From Streptomyces sp. NBC_01217 (GTDB lineage: Bacteria; Actinomycetota; Actinomycetes; Streptomycetales; Streptomycetaceae): 64,000 nt of DNA. The position numbers and the translations under genes were made by a program. The notes below the pieces were generated by a model. That model worked only from the letters and a program-made list of their open reading frames with translations, did not search any database and was not told where the DNA came from. Below, piece by piece: positions 8,841 through 16,523 of the stretch (positions are counted from its first letter, which is position 1; every line of letters starts with the position of its first letter). The DNA lies in NCBI RefSeq assembly GCF_035994185.1, contig NZ_CP108538.1:2852001-2916000 (forward strand), written 5' to 3'.

Positions 8841-9860
8841 TCAGACGAGGGAGACGACCATCTTCCCGGTGTTCTCCCCGCGCAGCAGGCCCGTGAAGGC
8901 GTCGAAGCCGTTCTCGATGCCCTCGACAATCGTCTCGCGGTACTTCAGCTCGCCCGAGGCCAGCCAGCCGGCGACCTCCTGGACGAACTGCGGCTGGAGC
9001 GCGGCGTGATCACCGACGAGCATGCCCTGGATGCGCAGCCGCTTGCCGATGACCAGGGCGAGGTTGCGCGGGCCGGGGGTCGGCTCGGTGGCGTTGTACT
9101 GGGCGATCATTCCGCAGACGGTCACGCGGCCGTGCAGCTTGAGCGAGGAGATCGCCGCTTCGAGGTGCTCGCCGCCGACGTTGTCGAAGTAGACGTCGAT
9201 GCCGTCGGGGGCGGCCTGGCGCAGCTGCTCGGCGACCGGGCCGTTCTTGTAGTTGAAGGCGGCGTCGAAGCCGTACTCCTCCACGAGAAGCTTGACCTTC
9301 TCGTCGGAACCGGCCGAGCCGATGACCCGTGAGGCGCCCTTGAGCTTCGCCATCTGGCCGACCTGGCTGCCGACCGCACCTGCCGCGCCGGAGACGAAGA
9401 CGGCGTCGCCCTCCTTGAAGGAGGCGACGTCGAAGAGGCCCGCGTAGGCGGTGAGTCCGGTCATGCCGAGCACGCCGAGATAGGCGGAGAGCGGGGCGAG
9501 CGAGGCGTCGACCTTCACGGCGTGCTTGGCCGGGACGTCGGCGTACTCGCGCCAGCCGAGACCGTGCAGGACGTGGTCGCCGACCGCGATGCCGGGTGCG
9601 TTCGAGGCGATGACCTCGCCGACCGCTCCGCCGTCCATGGGGTGGTCGAGCTTGAAGGGCGGAGTGTACGACTTCACGTCGTTCATCCGGCCCCGCATGT
9701 ACGGGTCGACCGAGAAGTACAGATTGCGGACGAGGACGCGGCCCTCGCCGGGGGCGGTGACCGGGGCCTCACGCAGCGCGAAATCCTCGGCCTTCGGCCA
9801 GCCGTGGGGGCGGGCGACGAGGTGCCATTCACGGCCGGACGTGGGAAGTGCTGCAGACAT
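8841..9860 (-). CDS. NADP-dependent medium-chain oxidoreductase (CurA/leukotriene-B4 dehydrogenase type)
   Basis: A 339-residue MDR-superfamily reductase without zinc-binding residues. Features are the N-terminal RNLYFSVDPYMRGRM motif typical of the PTGR/CurA branch, the nucleotide site VSGAAGAVGSQVGQMAKLKGA, and YFDNVGGEHLEAAI. Such enzymes reduce the double bond of alpha,beta-unsaturated carbonyls with NADPH, often as detoxification. GAGGAGACC precedes the ATG. It faces the marR gene across two operator-like repeats, so it is probably the target of that repressor. Confidence 0.9.
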   Translation of the reverse strand: MSAALPTSGREWHLVARPHGWPKAEDFALREAPVTAPGEGRVLVRNLYFSVDPYMRGRMNDVKSYTPPFKLDHPMDGGAVGEVIASNAPGIAVGDHVLHGLGWREYADVPAKHAVKVDASLAPLSAYLGVLGMTGLTAYAGLFDVASFKEGDAVFVSGAAGAVGSQVGQMAKLKGASRVIGSAGSDEKVKLLVEEYGFDAAFNYKNGPVAEQLRQAAPDGIDVYFDNVGGEHLEAAISSLKLHGRVTVCGMIAQYNATEPTPGPRNLALVIGKRLRIQGMLVGDHAALQPQFVQEVAGWLASGELKYRETIVEGIENGFDAFTGLLRGENTGKMVVSLV

Positions 9861-9942
9861 GGGCTCGGGGTCTCCTCAATGCCTCATGGGTGGGGGAAGC
9901 TTCGCCCGGTCCGGCCGGGGCCGACGGGGAAAGCGGAAATGC

Positions 9943-9963
9943 TTCATGTTGTGAAACAACCAT
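9943..9963. promoter_or_regulatory. Putative MarR operator, site 1
   Basis: The core GTTGTGAAACAAC is an inverted repeat (GTTGT/ACAAC) within TTCATGTTGTGAAACAACCA. It lies about 80 bp upstream of the oxidoreductase start and 50 bp upstream of the marR start, where a repressor could block both promoters. Confidence 0.6.
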
Positions 9964-9975
9964 GCTCCTAAATAT

Positions 9976-9993
9976 TTCATGTTGTCAAGTAAC
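9976..9993. promoter_or_regulatory. Putative MarR operator, site 2
   Basis: This copy (TTCATGTTGTCAAGTAAC) repeats the first ten bases of site 1 exactly, 33 bp downstream, and has a weaker right half. A 33-bp spacing is about three helical turns, so two dimers would sit on the same face of the DNA. Confidence 0.55.
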
Positions 9994-10010
9994 CGGCTAT
10001 TCTGGGTGTC

Positions 10011-10454
10011 ATGGCCCCCACTCGCACAGACCCTCTGACCCTCGAAGTCGTCGAGCTCATCGGTACCGTCGTGGCGCGCTACTACGAGGAGTACGACGAG
10101 GCCGCGGCGGCCCACTCCCTCACCGGCGCGCAGGCGCGCGTGCTCGGGCTGCTCTCCCTGGAACCGCTGCCCATGCGCAGGATCGCCGAGAAGCTGAAGT
10201 GCGAGCCGTCGAACGTCACCGGCATCGTCGACCGGTTGGAGACGCGCGGTCTGGTGGAGCGCAGGCCGGACCCGGCCGACCGGCGGGTGAAGCTGGCCGC
10301 GCCGACGGAGAAGGGCGCGCGGACGGCGCGGGAGCTGCGCGATTCGCTCACCTTCGCGCGGGAGCCGCTGGCCGAGCTGTCGCACGGGGACCGGGCGGTG
10401 CTGCGGGACCTGCTGCGGCGGATGCTGGGCGAGTCAGTCCCGCGCCGCGACTGA
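10011..10454 (+). CDS. MarR-family transcriptional regulator
   Basis: A 147-residue winged-helix regulator. The recognition region is MRRIAEKLKCEPSNVTGIVDRLE and the wing RRPDPADRRVKLAAPT. There is no conserved Cys near the N-terminus of the kind used by OhrR (the only Cys is in KLKCEPS in the helix-turn-helix), so thiol sensing of the usual type is not supported. It is divergent from the NADP oxidoreductase with two shared repeats between them. No good ribosome site precedes the ATG; the mRNA may be nearly leaderless. Confidence 0.92.
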   Translation: MAPTRTDPLTLEVVELIGTVVARYYEEYDEAAAAHSLTGAQARVLGLLSLEPLPMRRIAEKLKCEPSNVTGIVDRLETRGLVERRPDPADRRVKLAAPTEKGARTARELRDSLTFAREPLAELSHGDRAVLRDLLRRMLGESVPRRD

Positions 10455-10495
10455 GGACATCGCGCGGCCGGGGGCCGGGCGACGGGGCGAACCAC

Positions 10496-11257
10496 TCACC
10501 AGCAGAACCACAACCAGCACGGCTCGGACGGAGTCGGCGTGGGCGTCGGGCTGGGCGTGGGCGGGGCCGGAGGCGTGGACTTCGTCGGCTTGCCGCTGGG
10601 CCGGGGGGAGTCCGAGGGATCGCCGGGCGTCTCCCCGGTGGGGCTGGAGGACGGGTCCGCGGAGTCGGAGGGCGCGGTGGAGGCCGGTGCCGATGCGGCG
10701 TCGGAACTCGCCGGGCGGGCCTCGCCCGTCGCCCCGCGGGTACCCGTGGCCTCGGCGGGATGCGAATCGGTGGCCGGGAGCACGGAGGGGCCGTCCACCG
10801 GGCCCGGCCCCTCGGGCGCGTCGCTCGCGGAGGGGTCCGGGGCGGGCTCGGTCGTGACCGAGACCGATTCGCGTACGTACTCCGAGGCGCCGTCGCCGCC
10901 GTTCGGCTCGATGGCCAGCTCGGCCAGGCTCAGCGCCCCGGCCGCGAGCACCACGCCGAGCACGGTGAACAGGGCCGTCCGGCCGCGACGGCGGTGTGCG
11001 CGGCGGCCGCGTCCCTCCGTCCCGGCTCTCCGGTCCGCCTTGCGGGAACCCCGTGCGCCGCGTGCGGACCGGGCAGCACTGCGCCCCCGGCGTCGGCCCC
11101 CGGGCTGGGGCGGTGCGGGCGTCTCGCGCTCCGCATCCGGTTCGTGACCGGAGTGCGCGGGCGTCGCGTAGTGGCTCAGTGCCTCGGCGGGGGTTCCGCA
11201 TCCGGCACAGGCCAGGGCGCCATTGAGATGCCGCTGACAGGGGTGGCAGTAATCCAT
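10496..11257 (-). CDS. Zinc-ribbon-like membrane protein with Pro/Ser/Thr-rich exterior
   Basis: A 253-residue protein of unknown function. It begins with two CxxC pairs (YCHPCQRHL and CAGCGTP) that should bind zinc, followed by a strongly basic stretch (residues 50-93), one membrane segment (about 94-113) and a long Pro/Ser/Thr/Glu-rich region ending in PCWLWFCW. I recall a Streptomyces family named after SCO2400 with this layout. The cytoplasmic zinc ribbon and disordered exterior suggest a sensor or scaffold, but nothing proves it. Confidence 0.7.
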   Translation of the reverse strand: MDYCHPCQRHLNGALACAGCGTPAEALSHYATPAHSGHEPDAERETPAPPQPGGRRRGRSAARSARGARGSRKADRRAGTEGRGRRAHRRRGRTALFTVLGVVLAAGALSLAELAIEPNGGDGASEYVRESVSVTTEPAPDPSASDAPEGPGPVDGPSVLPATDSHPAEATGTRGATGEARPASSDAASAPASTAPSDSADPSSSPTGETPGDPSDSPRPSGKPTKSTPPAPPTPSPTPTPTPSEPCWLWFCW

Positions 11258-11335
11258 CGCGCCCGCAGATTAGATGCCGGTAGGACAACCCCGAAAGTGG
11301 CTCAGGTGAGGATCCTGTGTGGAACCGTTGAATCC

Positions 11336-11902
11336 ATGACCGCGCCCACACCTTTTGGTCCTCGTGAGTTCCAGCTTGTCCTGTTGCGCCGGATGGCCGA
11401 CCACCAGCCCGCCCTCGTCGACGACGCCCGGCAGGAGCTGAGCGCCTCGCTCGCCGAGATGCGGGAGGCCAACCGCCGCTGGCAGGCCATGGTGCGGGCG
11501 CCGCGCGGGCGGGGCGCCCTGCGCCGCTACCGTTCGGTGCTCGGCGAGCCCGAGTCCTGCGTGCACCGCACGATCGGCGACCTGGAGTGCGACGCGCTGC
11601 TGTGGCCGGTGCCGCTCTGGCCCGATCTGCGCTTCGAGGTGATGGTCGCGCCGGGCGGGGCCGTATGGAACGAATGGCTGGTCAGGGCGGAGGGAGCGCA
11701 GGGCCCCGAGCTGCGTGCGGTCGAGGATCTGCGCCCCTGGTCGAGCACGGTGGACGAGGTCGCGCGGGCCTTCGCACCGGCCCGTCCGATGGAGGGCAGC
11801 GCGCCGACCCGGTGGGCACTCGCGATCACCGCGCCCACCACTGGTGAGCCGTATGTCGCCGAATTCACCTGGGGGCTGTTCCAGCGACTTCTGCCCGGCT
11901 GA
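11336..11902 (+). CDS. Conserved hypothetical protein
   Basis: A 188-residue soluble protein with no signal peptide or membrane segment. It is predicted from ATG 11336; the frame is open far upstream, but codons before 11336 do not look like protein. An amphipathic N-terminal part (residues 10-60) precedes a compact region with repeated Trp residues (ALLWPVPLWPDLRFEVM, GGAVWNEWLVRAEG) and ends TWGLFQRLLPG. I do not recognise the family. It is divergent from the zinc-ribbon protein and upstream of mbl, separated by 148 bp. Confidence 0.65.
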   Translation: MTAPTPFGPREFQLVLLRRMADHQPALVDDARQELSASLAEMREANRRWQAMVRAPRGRGALRRYRSVLGEPESCVHRTIGDLECDALLWPVPLWPDLRFEVMVAPGGAVWNEWLVRAEGAQGPELRAVEDLRPWSSTVDEVARAFAPARPMEGSAPTRWALAITAPTTGEPYVAEFTWGLFQRLLPG

Positions 11903-12050
11903 TCCCGGCGTACCGCACTCCTCTGCCGGCCTGTCAGCCCGTACCTCCCACGGCCCATCCCGACGCGCGCGATGACTCCGAACGGCGCACGATGCGAAGA
12001 GAGCCGGCCGCCGCCGGTACCTCCGATCAGCGCTCTCGGGAGAACCTGCC

Positions 12051-13088
12051 GTGACCGTCAGCCTTGAGCAGTTGCGCCGTTGCCATGTCGCCGTCGACCT
12101 CGGGGCCGCGCGGACCCGTGTGTACGTCAAGGGGCTCGGGCTCGTCGTCGACGAACCGAGCGCCGCCGCCATGAACACCCGTACCGGCTCGCTCATCGCC
12201 GTCGGCACGCTCGCCGAACAGATGACGGGCCGCACCCCCGACTACATCCGGGTCGTCCGCCCGGTCACCGGCGGGACCGTCATCGACATCGACATGGCCC
12301 AGCGCATGCTCCGCCAGCTGCTCGGCGACAAGCTCCGCCGCCAGCTGCGCCGCAAGCCTCGGCTGCGGGCCGCCGCCTGTACCCCGCACGACAGCGATCC
12401 GCTCGCCCAGCGGGCCACCGTCGAGACACTCGTCGGACTGGGCGCCCGGCGGGTCGAGCTGGTCGACACCCTGATCGCGGCGGCCGTCGGCTGCGGGCTC
12501 CCCGTCGAGCAGCCGACCGCCTCCATGATCATGGTGTGCGGGGCGGCGACCACGCAGATCGCGGTGCTCTCGCTCGGTTCGATCGTGACCGCCGTACGCA
12601 TCCCGGTCGGTGGCGACGCCATCGATCACGCGGTGATCCAGCATCTGCGCCAGCACCACGCCCTGATGCTGCCGAGCCAGTCCGTGCGCCCGCTCCAGCT
12701 GGCGCTCAGCGGCAGCGGTCTGACCGCGCACGGCCCCGCCACGACCGAGATCCACGGCCGTGACGTGGCGACCGGTCTGGCCCGCTCGGTGCAGGTCGAC
12801 ACCGCCGCCGTGCGGGAGGCCATCCACGCCCCGCTGACCGCGGTGCTCGACGGCCTCGGCAAGATCCTGCGGGACTGCCCGCCCGACCTGGTGGCCGACA
12901 TCGCCGACTGCGGGATCATGATGGTCGGCGGCAGCGCGCTGCTGCCCGGTCTCGACCAGATGCTGCGGGATGCGACGGGCGTGCCCGTGCACATCGCGGA
13001 GCGGCCCGACGTCTGCTCCGTACTGGGGCTCGGTGCGATGCTGGACGGCAAGATCCAGCCGATGGTTCTCGACCCGCTCGCCTGCTGA
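12051..13088 (+). CDS. mbl: MreB-like (Mbl) actin-fold protein
   Basis: A 345-residue member of the MreB/Mbl family, which in Streptomyces contributes to spore-wall synthesis. The order of motifs is kept: phosphate-1 VAVDLGAARTRVYVKG, phosphate-2 MIMVCGAATTQIAVLSLG and the adenosine loop MMVGGSALLPGLDQML. Each departs from the consensus: GTANT is GAART, the DIGGGTT loop is VCGAATT (its Asp and two Gly are lost), and GGGALL is GGSALL. ATP hydrolysis may therefore be weak or absent and polymerisation may depend on MreB. GTG start with GGGAGAA ahead. A sensor-kinase gene follows 21 bp downstream. Confidence 0.85.
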   Translation: MTVSLEQLRRCHVAVDLGAARTRVYVKGLGLVVDEPSAAAMNTRTGSLIAVGTLAEQMTGRTPDYIRVVRPVTGGTVIDIDMAQRMLRQLLGDKLRRQLRRKPRLRAAACTPHDSDPLAQRATVETLVGLGARRVELVDTLIAAAVGCGLPVEQPTASMIMVCGAATTQIAVLSLGSIVTAVRIPVGGDAIDHAVIQHLRQHHALMLPSQSVRPLQLALSGSGLTAHGPATTEIHGRDVATGLARSVQVDTAAVREAIHAPLTAVLDGLGKILRDCPPDLVADIADCGIMMVGGSALLPGLDQMLRDATGVPVHIAERPDVCSVLGLGAMLDGKIQPMVLDPLAC

Positions 13089-13109
13089 ACAGAGCGGGGG
13101 GTGCGGCGC

Positions 13110-14726
13110 ATGACCGAGGAATCGGCGAACGAGACGGCGGCGGACGCGTCCGCGGGGCCGGTGGGCGAAGAGCCGGCCGGCACCCCTCGGACGCCCCGGC
13201 TGCCGATGCTCCTGGAAGCTGTGCTGCGCATCGGCACCGATCTCGAACTGCGGGCCACCCTCCAGCAGATCGTGGACACCGCCACCGCGCTGACCGGGGC
13301 GGGATACGGCGCGCTCGGTGTGCTCGACCCCGAGCGCTCCACCATCACCGAGCTGTTCACCACGGGCCTCGACGACGCCGGACGGCAGCGCATCGGCCGC
13401 TTCCCGAACGGGCACTCGGGGATGCTCGGCGTCCTCATCGACGAACCGCAGCCGCTGCGCTCGGACGACCTGGCCACCGACCCGCGCTCCAGCGGGGTGC
13501 CGCCCGGCCACCCGACGATGCACTCCTTCCTCGGGGCGCCGATCCGGGTGCAGGACGAGGTCTTCGGCAATCTCTACCTCACCGAGAAGCGCACCGGCCA
13601 CTTCACCGATACGGACATGGCGCTGCTGCGGGTGCTGGCCACACAGGCCGGAATCGCGATCGGCAACGCGCGGCTGTACGAGGCCGCCCGGCAGCGGGAG
13701 CGCTGGATCGAGGGGGCGGCCGCCGTCACCACCACCCTGCTGACCGGCGGGAACGCGACCGACGCGCTGATGACCGTCGCCGAGGGGGCCAGGGCGCTCG
13801 CCGACGCCTCCGCCGGGGTGATCCTCCAGCCGACCGCGGAGGGCGGGATGGAGATCGTCACCGCGTCCACGCTCGACGACCCCGCCGGGATCGTCGGTAC
13901 GACCATCGAGCCCGGCTCCGCCGTGCTGGTCCAGCTGCTGGGCGGGGAGCCGGTGTTCATCGACGACTCGGCCACCGATCCGCGGATGACGACGCATGTG
14001 CGGTCGCGGTTCGGCCCCAGCATGATGCTGCCGCTGCAGAGCGGCGGGCGGCTGATCGGCACCCTCGCCCTGCCCCGGCGGCGCGGCGCCCGCCCGTACA
14101 CGGCCGTGGACCGGCTGCTGGCCTCGCAGTTCGCCTCGCAGGCCGCGCTCGCCCTGGTCCTGGCGGACGCCCAGCACGACCGGGAGCAGCTCGCGGTGTA
14201 CGAGGACCGGGACAGGATCGCCCGTGATCTGCACGACCTCGTCGTCCAGCGGCTGTTCGCGACCGAGATGATGCTGGAGTCGACCCGTCGCAAGGCCGCC
14301 GCCCCGGAGACGGACGAGCTGCTCGGCAAGGCCGTCGACGAGCTGGACTCCACCATTCAGGAGGTGCGGACGGCGATCTTCGCCCTCCAGCAGCCGCCCG
14401 CCGAGGCCCCCGCCACATTCCGCGGTCGGGTGCTGCGGGAGACCAGGGGCGCCGCCGCCGTTCTCGGCTTCCAGCCGTCGGTGCACTTCAGCGGGGCGGT
14501 CGACACACTGGTCCGGGACCCCGTGGACCGGCAGCTGCTCGGCGCGCTGCGGAGCGCGCTCGCGGCCGCGCACCGGCGGGCCGGGGTGTCGGCGATCGAG
14601 GTGGAGGTGGATGCGTCGGCCGTGCTGCCGGACGGGCGGGCCGCGGTACGCCTGGCGGTCGCGGACAACGGCCGCGACGAGGACGGCTCGCGCTCCTCGA
14701 CCGTCATCTGGCAGGCGCCGCTCTGA
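13110..14726 (+). CDS. GAF-domain sensor histidine kinase with truncated ATPase domain
   Basis: A 538-residue DevS/NarL-type sensor with two GAF domains (about residues 35-180 and 205-350) and a HisKA_3 dimerisation helix with phospho-acceptor His in RDRIARDLHDLVVQRLFA (about 370). The catalytic domain is abnormal. The N-box is SALAAAHRRAG rather than EALSNAVRHA, so the Mg-binding Asn is missing. After VADNGRDEDG the protein jumps to STVIWQAPL, skipping the G2/lid region (about 40-50 residues). It may be a non-catalytic partner or signal-binding scaffold. ATG 13110 follows a GGGGGG stretch. Its last 23 bp overlap the end of the convergent lrp gene. Confidence 0.85.
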   Translation: MTEESANETAADASAGPVGEEPAGTPRTPRLPMLLEAVLRIGTDLELRATLQQIVDTATALTGAGYGALGVLDPERSTITELFTTGLDDAGRQRIGRFPNGHSGMLGVLIDEPQPLRSDDLATDPRSSGVPPGHPTMHSFLGAPIRVQDEVFGNLYLTEKRTGHFTDTDMALLRVLATQAGIAIGNARLYEAARQRERWIEGAAAVTTTLLTGGNATDALMTVAEGARALADASAGVILQPTAEGGMEIVTASTLDDPAGIVGTTIEPGSAVLVQLLGGEPVFIDDSATDPRMTTHVRSRFGPSMMLPLQSGGRLIGTLALPRRRGARPYTAVDRLLASQFASQAALALVLADAQHDREQLAVYEDRDRIARDLHDLVVQRLFATEMMLESTRRKAAAPETDELLGKAVDELDSTIQEVRTAIFALQQPPAEAPATFRGRVLRETRGAAAVLGFQPSVHFSGAVDTLVRDPVDRQLLGALRSALAAAHRRAGVSAIEVEVDASAVLPDGRAAVRLAVADNGRDEDGSRSSTVIWQAPL

Positions 14727-15135
14727 GCGCGATGCGGGTGTTGGAGTGGGCGACACCGGCCTCCCGCTTGAGTCTGCGCAGCAGTCCGTCCAGGCCCGCG
14801 GTGTCGGCGACGGTGGCCCGTACGAGATAGTCGTGGCCACCGGTCACATGGACCACCTCGGTGATGCCGGGCAGGGCGAGCACCGCCCGCTCGAACACCT
14901 CGTTCGTCGTGTCGATCCGCAGCGACACATCGATGAAGACGACAAGGCCCGTGCGGGTGTCGGCGGCCGGGTCGATGATCACGGTGAAGCCGCGGATGAC
15001 GCCGTCGCGCCGCAGCCGGCGCACCCGGTCGGCCGCGGCGTTGGCGCTGAGCCCGACCCGTACACCCAGATCGCGGTACGAGATCCGGGCATCCTCCTGC
15101 AGGATGCCTAGGATTTCCCTGTCCAGACGGTCCAT
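14704..15135 (-). CDS. Lrp/AsnC-family transcriptional regulator
   Basis: A 143-residue feast/famine regulator: N-terminal helix-turn-helix (ILQEDARISYRDLGVRVGLS, residues 9-40) and a C-terminal RAM ligand domain with the GHDYLVRATVADTAGL signature (100-120). Such proteins form octamers that sense amino acids. It diverges from the NarK-type transporter gene, which could be a target; the intergenic part (15136-15283) carries no obvious operator. Tail overlaps the sensor-kinase gene by 23 bp. Confidence 0.92.
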   Translation of the reverse strand: MDRLDREILGILQEDARISYRDLGVRVGLSANAAADRVRRLRRDGVIRGFTVIIDPAADTRTGLVVFIDVSLRIDTTNEVFERAVLALPGITEVVHVTGGHDYLVRATVADTAGLDGLLRRLKREAGVAHSNTRIALRAAPAR

Positions 15136-15283
15136 ACCGCGATTGTCGCAGCTTTGTCCGGATTATGACTTCGCAAGGCGCATCCGGGGCCTTTCCCCGC
15201 AGCCGTGCGCGGCGCCCGGCGGCGTTGCCCCGCATGGCGCAGCCCGGCGGGCTCGCGGACCGCGCCCGCCCTTGACTGATGGG

Positions 15284-16513
15284 GTGGACACAGCCGTCAA
15301 GCAGCCCGCCGCCCTGGTCGGCGCGGGGGTCGCCGCCTATCGCAACCTCGTCATGGCCACGATCGGTTTCGGGCTTACCTTCTGGGCCTGGAATCTGATC
15401 GCGCCCATGTCCGGGGAGTACAAGGAGCGGCTCGGCCTGACCTCGTTCGAGCAGTCGCTGCTGGTCGCGGTGCCGGTACTGGTCGGTTCGCTGGGCCGGA
15501 TCGCGGCGGGGGCGCTCACCGACAAGTACGGCGCCCGGCTGATGTTCCCGCTGGTCTCGGCGCTGACCATCGTGCCCGTGCTGCTGCTGATCCCGGCGAG
15601 GGACTCGTACGGGGCGATGCTCGCCGTGGGCTTTCTGCTGGGTCTTGGCGGTACGACGTTCGCGATCGGCATCCCGCTGGTCAACTCGTGGTTCCCGCCC
15701 GCCGAGCGGGGGCTCGCGCTCGGCGTGTTCGGCATGGGCATGGGCGGGGTCGCCCTGTCCGGGTACTTCACCCCACGGATCGCCGAGCACGGCGACAATC
15801 TGCCGTTCCTGGTGGTCGCGGCGGCGCTCGTGGTGTACGCGGCGCTGGCCGCCGTGCTGATCAACGACCACCCGGACCGCCCGGTGCCGACCGACTCGCT
15901 CGCCCACCGGCTGGGGGACGCGGGGCGGCTGCGGGTCACCTGGGAGCTGTCCGCGCTGTACGCGATCGGCTTCGGCGGAATCGTCGCGTTCGGCGTCTAT
16001 CTCCCCACGTATCTGAAGACCTGGTACGGCCTCTCGCCGACCGACGCCGGTGCGAAGGCCGCCGGGTTCGCCCTGGTCACGGTCGTCTTCCGGCCGATCG
16101 GCGGCTGGCTCTCGGACCGCGTCCACCCGGCGCTGGTCACGGCGGCGGCACTCGCTCTGGCGGCCCTGATGGCGATCGTCCAGGCCTTCGACCCGGGACT
16201 GGCCCCCGGCGGCACGATCGCCCTGCTCTGCATGGCGGCGGGCCTGGGCACCGCGAGCGGCAGCATCTTCGCGCTGGTCTCCCAGGTGACACCTCAGGCG
16301 AAGGTCGGCAGCGTGACCGGGATCGTCGGTGCGATGGGGGGCCTGGGGGGCTTTGTGCCGCCGCTGGTGATGGGGGCGATCTACAGCGCGAAGGGGTCGT
16401 ACTCGATCGGCTTCATGCTGCTGTCGGACCTGGCGCTGGCGGGGTGTGTATACGCGTACGGGCGGATGCGGGGCTTCAGCGGGGGTAGGGCCGGGGGTGT
16501 GTTGCGCCGCTAG
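15284..16513 (+). CDS. NarK/NNP-type major facilitator transporter
   Basis: A 409-residue transporter with twelve predicted membrane segments. Both nitrate signature loops of the NNP family are recognisable: GLGGTTFAIGIPLVNSWF in the first half and GIVGAMGGLGGFVPP in the second, besides the MFS loop GRIAAGALTDKYGARL. It may carry nitrate or nitrite, but no nitrate genes are adjacent, so another small anion is possible. GTG 15284 is taken as start because it precedes the first membrane segment by a normal distance; TTG 15272 is an alternative. Confidence 0.83.
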   Translation: MDTAVKQPAALVGAGVAAYRNLVMATIGFGLTFWAWNLIAPMSGEYKERLGLTSFEQSLLVAVPVLVGSLGRIAAGALTDKYGARLMFPLVSALTIVPVLLLIPARDSYGAMLAVGFLLGLGGTTFAIGIPLVNSWFPPAERGLALGVFGMGMGGVALSGYFTPRIAEHGDNLPFLVVAAALVVYAALAAVLINDHPDRPVPTDSLAHRLGDAGRLRVTWELSALYAIGFGGIVAFGVYLPTYLKTWYGLSPTDAGAKAAGFALVTVVFRPIGGWLSDRVHPALVTAAALALAALMAIVQAFDPGLAPGGTIALLCMAAGLGTASGSIFALVSQVTPQAKVGSVTGIVGAMGGLGGFVPPLVMGAIYSAKGSYSIGFMLLSDLALAGCVYAYGRMRGFSGGRAGGVLRR

Positions 16514-16523
16514 GGTGCGGGGG

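Noticed and set aside
8323..10454. The marR gene as OhrR controlling ohr
   Set aside because: It lacks the N-terminal reactive cysteine of OhrR and its operator-like repeats face a different gene.
9848..11335. Long upstream extension of the frame ending at 11902
   Set aside because: Translation ahead of 11336 runs through marR and the zinc-ribbon gene in wrong frames and is low-complexity; only 11336-11902 looks like protein.
12027..14840. A 937-codon open frame antisense to mbl and the sensor kinase
   Set aside because: It is rich in His, Arg, Gly and Asp with no domain pattern and is the usual shadow of a high-GC gene pair; both sense genes have recognisable motifs.
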